A DNA stretch of 64,000 nucleotides from an alpha proteobacterium SCGC AAA536-G10. GTDB lineage: Bacteria > Pseudomonadota > Alphaproteobacteria > Puniceispirillales > Marisalimonadaceae. The stretch lies in NCBI GenBank assembly GCA_000384615.1, contig ARQU01000007.1, forward strand, positions 39,397 through 103,396, given 5' to 3'. Shown here piece by piece: positions 54,349 through 62,095 of the stretch (positions within the stretch are counted from its first letter, which is position 1; each line of letters starts with the position of its first letter). The translations under genes and the position numbers were made by a program. The notes below the pieces were generated by a model. It was not told the DNA's origin. It saw only the letters and a program-made list of their open reading frames with translations, and ran no database searches.

Positions 54349-54735
54349 TTACTTCAAATATATTACCAGCAAAAAAACAGCTGCAATTATTTGAACAAAA
54401 TTGATAAAGACTGAAAACTTATGTAATTTATCAAATTTATTATGATTGTTTTCATCCTTTGCCTTATTAATCATTGGCATTAAAATTTGTCTGGAAAAAA
54501 GAAAGCCAAGCATAATAAAAGAAAAAACTAATGAAGAAATATTACTTTTTTCAAAAATGGCTAAAATAATACCAGATGAACTTAAAATAAATCCAAAGAG
54601 ATAATATTTAGGAAAAAAAATTCTCAAAAATCTAGATGACTGCTTTTCGTCTAAAACTTTAAATACTGAGGTGGCAACTACTAGTGGAAAAAAAATCATA
54701 AAGCTCAAAATAGCTCCCGCTACAAATATTAACAA
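54349..54735 (-). CDS. DUF4149/TMEM205-like membrane protein
   Basis: A 128-residue protein with four hydrophobic helices. FPLVVATSVFKVLDEKQSSRFLRIFFPKYY (read in parts, about 16-45) and DKLHKFSVFINFVQI near the C-terminus resemble the DUF4149 layout, in which an F-P...K...R motif and a late His-Ser...N occur. Function unknown. The start is TTG with AGGAGA before it. It lies between pobA and a divergent spacer with hpt. Confidence 0.65.
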   Translation of the reverse strand: MLIFVAGAILSFMIFFPLVVATSVFKVLDEKQSSRFLRIFFPKYYLFGFILSSSGIILAIFEKSNISSLVFSFIMLGFLFSRQILMPMINKAKDENNHNKFDKLHKFSVFINFVQIIAAVFLLVIYLK

Positions 54736-54840
54736 ATCTTTCTCCTCATAAATTAATTTTTTTCTAAAAATTAAATGTTTTAAAATTCAATAATATCATA
54801 CAATATATATTGTTTTTAAAAAAAATCTTGAGAAATAATA

Positions 54841-55383
54841 ATGAATGAAAATGAAATATCTTACTCGGTTGATACTCTTATTTCTGAAGAACAAATTAAG
54901 AAAAGAATTACTGAATTGGGACAGGAAGTAAATCAATTTTATAAAAATACAAATAAACTTCTTGTTGTTGGGCTATTAAGAGGATCTTTTGTGTTTATTG
55001 CTGATTTGGTACGTGAATTAAAAATACCAGTAGAAGTAGATTTCATGACAGCTTCTAGTTATGGCAACTCTATGCAATCATCAAATAATATAAGAATCTT
55101 AACAGACTTAAACACAGACATAAAAAGCCTAGATGTCTTGTTAGTTGAAGATATTATTGATACTGGTCATACACTAAATCAAGTTATTAAATTACTTAAT
55201 AACAGGAAACCGAAAAGTCTTGAAGTTTGCTGTTTATTAAATAAATTTTCTAGGCGCGAAACAAATTTTGAAAGTAAATGGGTAGGTTTTGATATACCCG
55301 ACGAGTTTGTTGTAGGATATGGCATTGATTATGCTCAAGACAACAGACATTTACCTTTTATTGGAAAAGTTGTTCAGAAATAA
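54841..55383 (+). CDS. hpt: Hypoxanthine phosphoribosyltransferase
   Basis: A 180-residue type I phosphoribosyltransferase. The pyrophosphate loop is VGLLRGSFVFIADL (about 42-55), MTASSYGNS (about 70-78) is the flexible loop, VLLVEDIIDTGHT (about 100-112) is the PRPP-binding motif, and WVGFDIPDEFVVGYGID near the C-terminus is the purine-binding region. It salvages hypoxanthine or guanine. The stop is followed within three bases by a 12-bp inverted repeat. Confidence 0.93.
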   Translation: MNENEISYSVDTLISEEQIKKRITELGQEVNQFYKNTNKLLVVGLLRGSFVFIADLVRELKIPVEVDFMTASSYGNSMQSSNNIRILTDLNTDIKSLDVLLVEDIIDTGHTLNQVIKLLNNRKPKSLEVCCLLNKFSRRETNFESKWVGFDIPDEFVVGYGIDYAQDNRHLPFIGKVVQK

Positions 55384-55385
55384 GT

Positions 55386-55453
55386 TGGGAATAGCTTAAT
55401 TTATTTACCGTTTAGGTAGGATAATCGTGGAGATTTACATAAAGCTATTCCCA
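55386..55453. other. Structured intergenic element: 12-bp inverted repeat enclosing two small hairpins
   Basis: Arms 55386-55397 (TGGGAATAGCTT) and 55442-55453 (AAGCTATTCCCA) pair perfectly over 12 bases. The 44-base interior can form two 4-bp hairpins: TACC/GGTA at 55406-55409 and 55415-55418, and AATC/GATT at 55423-55426 and 55432-55435. The result is a three-way-junction shape. No T-run follows on either strand, so it is not a plain terminator. It lies between convergent hpt and the 55497 gene. It may be a small RNA or a processing element for the hpt message. Confidence 0.5.
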
Positions 55454-55496
55454 TCAATGAATAAATGCAAATCCCATGCCAAATTGATACTTTATT

Positions 55497-55820
55497 TTAC
55501 TCTATTTTAGTAAAGTTTTCTAAATTCATTTTATCTGAGTATTCAACTTCACATTCACCAGTAACTCTGGAAACAGATCCTCCCATTTCTTTAATATCTT
55601 GCCAAAACTGATCTGTCCAAGCAGATCTTTCTTTTAAAGCATAATCTTTATTTTTAAATACATGAAAAATTTCTACTTGTGTGTCAGTAACACTCAAAAA
55701 AATCCTTAAAATTAATCCTCCATCTTCAAACATGTATTTACTTTTTGATTTAAGCCGATCAAGAATAGCCTCTCTGGCTAATTTATTTTGAAATTTTATT
55801 GTAATTGTAGTCCCAAACAT
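55497..55820 (-). CDS. Small protein, possibly ABM-type dimeric alpha/beta barrel
   Basis: A 107-residue soluble protein: TTITIKFQNKLAREAILDRLKSK, then LILRIFLSVTDTQVEIFHVFKNKD and ERSAWTDQFWQDIKEMGG. The alternation of strands and a helix and the VFKNKDYALKERSAW stretch recall antibiotic-biosynthesis-monooxygenase-like domains, but no family is certain. GAGGAAG precedes the ATG. It lies 20 bases upstream of nothing else on its strand and 20 bases downstream of the zinc dehydrogenase stop, so it is probably co-transcribed with that gene's neighbour unit. Confidence 0.5.
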   Translation of the reverse strand: MFGTTITIKFQNKLAREAILDRLKSKSKYMFEDGGLILRIFLSVTDTQVEIFHVFKNKDYALKERSAWTDQFWQDIKEMGGSVSRVTGECEVEYSDKMNLENFTKIE

Positions 55821-55840
55821 TTTTTAGCTTCCTCTATTTA

Positions 55841-56983
55841 CTAAACATTATGAGGTTTAATAACTATTTTTATTGCATCATCAATTCTTTCTCGAGCATA
55901 CTTTAATGCAATTGGCAAATCAATCATGTTAAATGTATGAGTGTGCACTAGTTTTGCATCAAATTTTTTCTCTTTCATAAACTCCATTGCTCTATGAGTG
56001 GCACTTTTACCCTCACCTCTAATTCCAAACATGTAGATATTATTTATAACCATATGTGGAATGTTAATTTTAACAGCATTGTGAGGGAAAGCTGCCAAAC
56101 ATATTTTCCCTCCCCTATTCGTCATCATGATGGCATCATTTAATGCCTGTTCGGTACCTGCACATTCCATTACATAGTCAGCACCCTTTTCACCCACTAT
56201 TTTTTTAACAGCTTGAACAATATCAGTTTCATTTTTTATATTAAGTGTGAAATCTGCACCAAGTTTCTTTCCAATTTCTAGACGACTATCTCTGGTACCA
56301 ATTAGAATTACAGGACCTGCACCCAAAGCTTTTCCTACTGCTACACCTAACAAACCTATTGGGCCAGGTCCAATAATCACCAGACTTTCAGCAGCAATAA
56401 GGCCTCCTAACTCTGTCAGCCCATACATAGTAGTACCAGCTGTAACAACCAAAGTTGCTTCTTCATCAGACATAGTGTCTGGCACTTTTATTAATGTGTT
56501 TATATTATTTATTGCATACTGTTTAAATCCACCATCTGTTGTAAACCCGTTTGCCCTATGACCTTTATTAACATCTCCATAGTTAAGACCATAGTTGTGG
56601 CAGGAAGTATACATACCCATACGGCATCTTTTACATTGTCCACATCCAGAGTGAATTTCTACAGTAACCCTATCCCCAATATTAAATTCATCCACAGAAG
56701 GGCCTAAGGCCACAACTGTTCCCATATATTCATGTCCCGGGGTAAAGTTTTTATTAAACGGTAAACCACCCTCTATTAAGGCTGGAGGTCCACGACTTAT
56801 AACATCAAGGTCAGTAGCACAAATGGCTACTGCGTCTATTTTTACTAATACTTCTGACTTATTTGGCATTTCTACTATCTTGTTTACCAAAGATAACTCA
56901 CCAGGATTTCCCAAAACCCAAGCTTTCATTTTCTTAGGTATAGGAAATTTTTGAGATGTTTTTCCTTTGAATTTTATTGACAT
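55841..56983 (-). CDS. Zinc-binding alcohol dehydrogenase family protein (MDR)
   Basis: A 380-residue medium-chain dehydrogenase. AICATDLDVISRG carries the catalytic Cys, TPGHEYMGTV the His-Glu pair, and CGQCKRCRMGMYTSC the four structural zinc cysteines. The Rossmann motif is IGPGPIGLLGV (about 199-209) and YVMECAGTEQAL follows. It resembles threonine/sorbitol dehydrogenase-like MDR enzymes oxidising a secondary alcohol with NAD(P). Full length. The small 55497 gene follows 20 bases downstream. Substrate unknown. Confidence 0.87.
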   Translation of the reverse strand: MSIKFKGKTSQKFPIPKKMKAWVLGNPGELSLVNKIVEMPNKSEVLVKIDAVAICATDLDVISRGPPALIEGGLPFNKNFTPGHEYMGTVVALGPSVDEFNIGDRVTVEIHSGCGQCKRCRMGMYTSCHNYGLNYGDVNKGHRANGFTTDGGFKQYAINNINTLIKVPDTMSDEEATLVVTAGTTMYGLTELGGLIAAESLVIIGPGPIGLLGVAVGKALGAGPVILIGTRDSRLEIGKKLGADFTLNIKNETDIVQAVKKIVGEKGADYVMECAGTEQALNDAIMMTNRGGKICLAAFPHNAVKINIPHMVINNIYMFGIRGEGKSATHRAMEFMKEKKFDAKLVHTHTFNMIDLPIALKYARERIDDAIKIVIKPHNV

Positions 56984-57046
56984 GACAAAACCTTATTAAA
57001 AATTAATCAATCCATTTAAACAGCAATTTGTCAAATACGATTATAT

Positions 57047-57918
57047 TTAGATATTATATTTCTTTTTATACTCACGCCAAGTAGTAAACAATCCAGAACC
57101 AATGACAACTATTACACCTAGTACGACCATAGAGTTTATACTTTCAGAAAAAATTGTCACACCAATTATGGAACCAAAAACTAATTGAAGGTAAGAAAAG
57201 GGTTGTATAACAAATGCTTCTGCAATTTGTAACGTTTTTACCATCATAAAATGTGAACTAGCACTCAATAAACACATTATAAACATCCACAAATAATCCT
57301 CTTTAGGTATATTATTCCAAATAAACAAACTAATTATACTCATAGTCAGAGTCCCTTCTATACCCGTCCAAAAAAACTAGTAATAGCTGAATCTTGCCTG
57401 GAAACATATCTTGTTAAGATTAAGTAAACTGCAAACATTATTGCACCTATTAATGCAAAAATTGGTCCCTCAGAAATAATGTTTGTAGTAGGTCTTAAAA
57501 TAATTATTACTCCAACAAAACCAACGAAAATTGCCGTCCACCGTCTCCAACCAAACTTTTCACCCAAAAAAGGAACAGATAAACCTGCAACAATCAGAGG
57601 ATAACAGGCGATAATTGCGTGTGTTTCAACTAGACCTAATAGGGTAAATGTGTAAACAACTAGGCAATTATTTAATGATAAAATGAGACCTCTTGTAAAT
57701 TGTAAATATGGTTGTTTGGTATATATTATTTTAATTAAATTATTCTTAATAAATAAATATGAAATAATCATAATTATAGCAATAAACCAATAACGCATAG
57801 GGACTAATGTAAAAACATTATTGCGTTCGGCCAAGAACTTTGAAACACCATCCATGGCTGAAAACATAAATGTAGTCACAACCATGAGACCTATTCCCAA
57901 GAGGATATTATTTTGCAT
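57047..57918 (-). pseudogene. EamA/DMT-family permease with a one-base frameshift
   Basis: The N-terminal 186 codons end at a TAG (57358-57360) after SAITSFFGRV. If the seven-T run on the coding strand (57370-57376) had eight bases, the frame would read TSFFWTGIEGTLTMSIISL and run straight into the 98-codon second part ending at 57047. Joined, it is about 290 residues with ten hydrophobic helices in two EamA repeats, a normal DMT metabolite exporter. Both parts are otherwise well conserved, so this is either an assembly error or a very recent mutation. A terminator lies upstream, so it has its own promoter. Confidence 0.72.
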
Positions 57919-57983
57919 AAAGTACTCTAGATAAAAAGTAATATAAATCTATATATTGTTTGAAAAGGTCTAACAACAATAAA

Positions 57984-58011
57984 AAAATAGAGACCTAATG
58001 GTCTCTATTTT
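57984..58011 (-). terminator. Rho-independent terminator of the DapA-like gene
   Basis: Arms 57984-57995 and 58000-58011 pair perfectly over 12 bases (AAAATAGAGACC with GGTCTCTATTTT) with a TAAT loop. On the minus strand the stem is followed by more T residues (TTTTTTTATTG from the stem base), a canonical terminator 62 bases after the stop at 58074. The plus-strand side also ends TTTT, but no plus-strand gene reads into it. Confidence 0.85.
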
Positions 58012-58073
58012 AAATAAGGAGGAATATTATCTAATTACTTTCTAATTAATAGAACGGCTATATTTAAAAAAGT

Positions 58074-58979
58074 TTAGCTTTCAGATAAAATTTCTTGCAA
58101 AATTTCAACTTGATTAATATGCATAAAAGCCTCTTCACGCTGAAATGAATCAAAATTCTTGATAGGTGGGCGACACGCACTATTTTCAAATATTCCTTCT
58201 TTAACACGCAACATTTTTGAAAATTTAATAGCTATGTCAATATGCTGATGTGTAAAAGATAAAATTGGTAGAATTTGGTTAAATAATTCTCTGGATGCTT
58301 CAATTTTATTTTCAATAAATAACTTATAAATTTTATTATAAATAACTTCCATTGTTGAAGGAATAAATGCATGTACTCCTCTATTTAATGCTTCTATCAT
58401 TCCCATAATAGCCCATCCACCACTAAGATGTAATTGATGATTTGCTGCTTCTAAGATCCTAGAATATTTAGGACCAGAATTTAATACTTCTATTTTTAAA
58501 GCTCTGAACTTATTGACGTTTTCAAATAGTAACATTATGTCTTCGTCGCTCATCCCATTATCTACCCAGGATAAATCCTGTATCATTAGATTGTGTGGAC
58601 CTGCTTCAGCAATTTCATTAAAACATTGTAACAGTTCATTTCCAGAAACGTTCTCAGGGGTCTGGCATAATATCCAATCAGCACCTGCTTCTTTTGCAGA
58701 TTTAGCCAAAGCAACCCTATCTTTTTGATTTTTTGCACTACAACTTATAATTATGGGTATTCTATTTTTATTATAACTTGAACATTCATCAATAATCATC
58801 TTCTTTTCTTCAAAAGACAAACTTGAGTTTTCACCTGCAACAGCTCCAACAAGCATGCCTGAGCACCCAGTGACAATAGTGTGATCAATAAGCTTTTTTA
58901 GGCTAGGTACATCAATTTTATTTTGATCACAAAAAGGAGTGTGAAGACTGGGTATAATCCCTCTAAGACCAGAAATTAT
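58074..58979 (-). CDS. Dihydrodipicolinate synthase (DapA) family aldolase/lyase, 5' end uncertain
   Basis: The clearly open part from ATG 58856 (260 codons) lacks the usual N-terminus. The same frame runs 41 codons further up, through GLRGIIPSLHTPF and VPSLKKLIDH, the true DapA-family beginning, to a run of 13 A on the coding strand (58979-58991) with no ATG, GTG or TTG. A TTG at 59001 overlapping the csaA stop would be in frame if the run had 12 A. The likely Schiff-base Lys is in LKIEVLNSGPK, and the late ACRPPI is typical. It is an aldolase or dehydratase of a 2-oxo acid, not clearly dapA itself. Confidence 0.75.
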   Translation of the reverse strand: MISGLRGIIPSLHTPFCDQNKIDVPSLKKLIDHTIVTGCSGMLVGAVAGENSSLSFEEKKMIIDECSSYNKNRIPIIISCSAKNQKDRVALAKSAKEAGADWILCQTPENVSGNELLQCFNEIAEAGPHNLMIQDLSWVDNGMSDEDIMLLFENVNKFRALKIEVLNSGPKYSRILEAANHQLHLSGGWAIMGMIEALNRGVHAFIPSTMEVIYNKIYKLFIENKIEASRELFNQILPILSFTHQHIDIAIKFSKMLRVKEGIFENSACRPPIKNFDSFQREEAFMHINQVEILQEILSES

Positions 58980-58993
58980 TTTTTTTTTTTTCT

Positions 58994-59341
58994 TTATCCA
59001 ATTAAAGTACCATTTTTAAGTTTAATATCTGGACGTAACAGATGGACATTTTTACCAGAAGTTGCGCCTAGTATAAGAACTTCAGATTTAAATCCTGCAA
59101 CTTTTTTTGATGGCAAATTACACACTGCAACAACTTGTCTTCCTATTAATTCCTCTAATGAGTAATTAGTAATCTGTGCTGAAGTATATTTGATACCAAC
59201 ATTTTTACCAAAATCAATTTTTAAAATATATGCAGATTTTTTGGCCTTAACATTCTCTGAAGATTCTAAAATTGTTCCTAATACAAGATTTAATTTAGCA
59301 AAATCAGTAATAGAAATCTGTTCTATGTTTAACAAATTCAT
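58994..59341 (-). CDS. csaA: CsaA-type tRNA-binding protein
   Basis: A 115-residue OB-fold protein like the tRNA-binding domain at the end of methionyl-tRNA synthetase. Landmarks are ITDFAKLNLVLGTILE, ILKIDFGKNVGIKYTSAQIT (about 44-63), LIGRQVVAVCNLPSKKVAGFKSEVLILG (read in parts, about 77-104). CsaA proteins bind tRNA-like ligands and have been described as export-linked chaperones. It is 4 bases downstream of the bactofilin gene, and its stop lies just beside the 13-A run leading into the DapA-like gene. Confidence 0.85.
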   Translation of the reverse strand: MNLLNIEQISITDFAKLNLVLGTILESSENVKAKKSAYILKIDFGKNVGIKYTSAQITNYSLEELIGRQVVAVCNLPSKKVAGFKSEVLILGATSGKNVHLLRPDIKLKNGTLIG

Positions 59342-59345
59342 AAAT

Positions 59346-59693
59346 TTAATTTTTAATTAATTTAATTAAATTATTCATTTTGGAAATATTTTGAACCATT
59401 TGGGATTTTAACATTCCACCTGAGTCAATAACTATATTACGATACACAACATCTCCATCAACTACACCAGTTGGTTTTAAATGTAGATTTTCAGTTTGAA
59501 TATCTGCATTAATTTCACCTTCAACTATAATATTCTCCGCTGATACATGCCCAATAAATACACCTGATTTTTTAACATATAAGTTTTTAACATGTAGGGA
59601 GCCTACAAAACTTCCATAAAGCTCTAAGTTTCCAGATCCCGAGTATATTCCCTTAAAGAAAGAGTCTTGCGTAATTCTAATTGATTGTTTCAA
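59346..59693 (-). CDS. Bactofilin family cytoskeletal protein
   Basis: A 115-residue protein with a right-handed beta-helix pattern of repeats (GSGNLELYGSFVGSLHVKNLYV, GVFIGHVSAENIIVEGEINADI, LKPTGVVDGDVVYRNIVI, each read as short blocks). These are typical of bactofilins, which form filaments at the membrane and shape the cell or place proteins. It is shorter than many family members. The start is a TTG with only a weak ribosome-binding site. In one unit with csaA. Confidence 0.82.
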   Translation of the reverse strand: MKQSIRITQDSFFKGIYSGSGNLELYGSFVGSLHVKNLYVKKSGVFIGHVSAENIIVEGEINADIQTENLHLKPTGVVDGDVVYRNIVIDSGGMLKSQMVQNISKMNNLIKLIKN

Positions 59694-59767
59694 ATTTTTC
59701 CCAACTAACTAAGAATATTTATAATGCAAAGATTTTAAAATTAAATCAATTATAAATTATGGTTGAA

Positions 59768-60124
59768 TCAATTATTAGCTATACAATTCATGACTAAATC
59801 TTTTGTATATATTTCATTATAGCTCTCTTTAATAGTTCTTAAAATAGTGTTGAAAGACAAGGATTTATTTCTTATTATAACTAAAGAAATAACTATTGGA
59901 TCTTTTATGTCGGCACCCTTATTGGTGGCCAACAAAATTTTTTCAGAATTTATTAAAACTTCATACACCGCAGGGTTACCCTTTTCATCCTTATATTTTA
60001 ATAATTTATCCTCTATAAAGATTTTTGACAAACGACCATATTTTTTATCGATACATGAAAATTCCAATGCGTAAGACTTAAAAGAATAAAATAAACAAAA
60101 AATTATTAAATATATCAATTTCAT
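59768..60124 (-). CDS. Hypothetical secreted protein
   Basis: A 118-residue protein with a clear Sec signal peptide (MKLIYLIIFCLFYSFKSYA, cleavage after about 19). A small domain follows with Cys at about 24 (FSCIDKK) and near the C-terminus (LVMNCIAN), perhaps forming a disulfide. I do not recognise the family. AAGGAG stands at normal distance before the ATG, which supports a real gene. Confidence 0.6.
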   Translation of the reverse strand: MKLIYLIIFCLFYSFKSYALEFSCIDKKYGRLSKIFIEDKLLKYKDEKGNPAVYEVLINSEKILLATNKGADIKDPIVISLVIIRNKSLSFNTILRTIKESYNEIYTKDLVMNCIANN

Positions 60125-60210
60125 TAAAGCTCCTTATAAAAAACACTAAATAATTTAAAATTTTGTTGAATTAATCTAATATTATTTAAAATAAACTAAT
60201 AAATTATATA

Positions 60211-60348
60211 ATGAAAAAACAAACTACTTTATTATTTATCTTTTGGGCTTTCGCTTTTGTTATAGTCGCTTGGTTATTACCTTTTATAGCCCGGGAAAAT
60301 AATTTTTTAAATGATTTTTTATCATATTGTATAACATTTATAAAATGA
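60211..60348 (+). CDS. Possible 45-residue membrane protein
   Basis: ATG AAA AAA opens a 45-codon frame with a basic start (MKKQT), a hydrophobic aromatic-rich helix (LLFIFWAFAFVIVAWLLPFI, about 7-26) and a second short hydrophobic end. The composition is like small single-span subunits. No clear Shine-Dalgarno is present. It is the only plausible content of the 279-base spacer 60125-60403, and lies 55 bases before the SCO1-like gene on the same strand. Confidence 0.4.
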   Translation: MKKQTTLLFIFWAFAFVIVAWLLPFIARENNFLNDFLSYCITFIK

Positions 60349-60403
60349 CAAGGATTTAATAAGAGAGTAAAAGGATAAATAAATTCATTTATAACTAAAT
60401 TTC

Positions 60404-61009
60404 ATGACTCTCATAAATAAAAAAATAATTCTAATATCTACAATTATAGCTTCTTTTGTAATTATTTTAATTGCAACGTTTATATTTGCAGAGCACCTAT
60501 CTCGTGAGAATAGTCCTAAGAATATATCAGACGTCATTAAAAATATAAATTTGGTTGATCAGAATGGAAGTCAATTTGATAAAGAAAGTCTTAATGAAAA
60601 GCCATCTTTACTTTTTTTTGGATTCACACACTGTCCTGAAATTTGTCCAACAACACTAACTCAATTATCATCAGTTACAGAAAATCTTAAACCTCCTATT
60701 AATTTAACAAATATAATTTTCGTTACATTAGACCCTAAACGTGATACTCAAGATCACTTAAAAGATTACATTCAATATTTTAATAAAAATGTAATTGCTA
60801 TTACAGGCAAAATTAATGAAATCAAAAGTTTGGCTGACAATTGGAATGTATTTTTTGAAACTATAGGTTCATCGAAAGATAATTATAATCTAAACCATAC
60901 AGCTTCTGTCTTTATGCTTGATAGGAAAGGTGTTTTTAGAGGAACTATTGCTTGGGGCGAGAATGAGAAATCTATAAAAAAAAAGATAATTAATTTAAAT
61001 AAATATTAA
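60404..61009 (+). CDS. SCO1/SenC family copper chaperone
   Basis: A 201-residue protein with an N-terminal membrane anchor (about 8-29) and a thioredoxin-like domain. The copper ligands are Cys77 and Cys81 in FTHCPEICPTT and His165 in NLNHTASVFML. LDPKRDT (about 109-115) is the other family block. It delivers copper to, or reduces, the CuA centre of cytochrome c oxidase on the outer face of the membrane. The end overlaps the convergent modA-like gene by 4 bases. Confidence 0.9.
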   Translation: MTLINKKIILISTIIASFVIILIATFIFAEHLSRENSPKNISDVIKNINLVDQNGSQFDKESLNEKPSLLFFGFTHCPEICPTTLTQLSSVTENLKPPINLTNIIFVTLDPKRDTQDHLKDYIQYFNKNVIAITGKINEIKSLADNWNVFFETIGSSKDNYNLNHTASVFMLDRKGVFRGTIAWGENEKSIKKKIINLNKY

Positions 61010-61788
61010 TCAAAAACATATCCAAATTTTTTTAAGTCTTCTTTAGTTCTTTCAGAAGAAAGAAACTTTAAAAAAAGTATTGCATTACTTTTTTTCTCAC
61101 CATTTTTGAGTAAAATAGCATCTTGTTTTATAGGCGAGTATAAATTTTGAGGAATTTCCCATGTTTTTCCTTTCTCATTATTACTTAGAAAATCTGCCTT
61201 GGATACAAAACCTAAATCTAAGTTACCAAAGAAGCTCATTAAAAAAACTTGATTAACACTTTTTCCTAAAACGAACTTTGGAGATATTTTTTTAATAACT
61301 TTTAATGATTTTAGAACTTCTATAGCAGCTCTTCCATATGGAACATATTCTGGGTTTCCAATTCCAATATAATTAATTTTATTTGAAGTTAAGATTTGAG
61401 GAAAACTTTGGCCAAAAAGAAATTTTTTCGTAGTGTATATAACTAATTTTCCAGTTGCATAAGTAAAACGTGTTCCTTTTATTGCTTTAGGAGTTTTTTC
61501 AAGTTTTTTTGGCTGATTTTGATCAGCTGATAAAAAAATATCTAGTGGGGCCCCATTTATAATTTGTGAGTATAAACTTCCACTAGAACCACTTGAAATA
61601 AATATTTTGCCATCATTTATGCTTTCAAAGTTTTCTTTTAATACTTTCATAGGTGTCACAAAATTTGAAGCTAAACCAATATAAATATCCTCTGCAAATA
61701 GATACTTAAAAGGGATGGAGTTTAAAAATATTAATAATAAGTATAATAATATGAAATTAATTTTTAATTTACTTCTTGTTAAAAACAT
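61006..61788 (-). CDS. modA: ModA-like substrate-binding protein (molybdate/tungstate ABC transporter)
   Basis: A 260-residue protein with a long N-terminal hydrophobic signal (about 8-32, ending near FAE). The ModA pattern follows: IYIGLASNFVTPMKVL, GKIFISSGSSGSLYSQIINGAPLDIFLSAD (read in parts; the two Ser contact the oxyanion), ATGKLVIYT, GIGNPEYVPYGRAA and FLKFLSSERTKE. It captures molybdate or tungstate for an ABC importer, but modB and modC are not next to it. A MOSC-domain gene nearby supports a molybdenum link. Confidence 0.82.
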   Translation of the reverse strand: MFLTRSKLKINFILLYLLLIFLNSIPFKYLFAEDIYIGLASNFVTPMKVLKENFESINDGKIFISSGSSGSLYSQIINGAPLDIFLSADQNQPKKLEKTPKAIKGTRFTYATGKLVIYTTKKFLFGQSFPQILTSNKINYIGIGNPEYVPYGRAAIEVLKSLKVIKKISPKFVLGKSVNQVFLMSFFGNLDLGFVSKADFLSNNEKGKTWEIPQNLYSPIKQDAILLKNGEKKSNAILFLKFLSSERTKEDLKKFGYVFD

Positions 61789-61794
61789 AACAAA

Positions 61795-62010
61795 TTAACT
61801 AAAAAATTTAATTAAATAATAAACTATGAAAATTATAATTATTATTAATATTATAAAAATAAATAAAATAGTCTGAAGATAATCACTAATTAAAACAACC
61901 ATAAATTGTTTTGTTTCTTTAATTCCTAAAAAGATCAATGATAAAATTAAAGATAAAGGAAAAGTTAAAAGAAATAAGGTAGAAAAGATCCAAAATTTAA
62001 TAAAACCCAT
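61795..62010 (-). CDS. Hypothetical two-helix membrane protein
   Basis: A 71-residue protein with two long hydrophobic segments (about 5-28 and 43-69) and almost no other content. It lies 6 bases upstream of the modA-like gene on the same strand, so it may be co-transcribed. There is no recognisable family and no good ribosome-binding site, so it may not be real. Confidence 0.4.
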   Translation of the reverse strand: MGFIKFWIFSTLFLLTFPLSLILSLIFLGIKETKQFMVVLISDYLQTILFIFIILIIIIIFIVYYLIKFFS

Positions 62011-62095
62011 TTCTTTAAATCTGTTTTTTTCTTTAACTAAATTTATTTTACTACTCCAAAAAAATTTAAACCTAATTCTAAATTCAATTTATTGT

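Noticed and set aside
58015..58034. Strong plus-strand Shine-Dalgarno-like AAGGAGG after the terminator
   Set aside because: No start codon with a usable frame follows; the next in-frame codons hit a stop almost at once.
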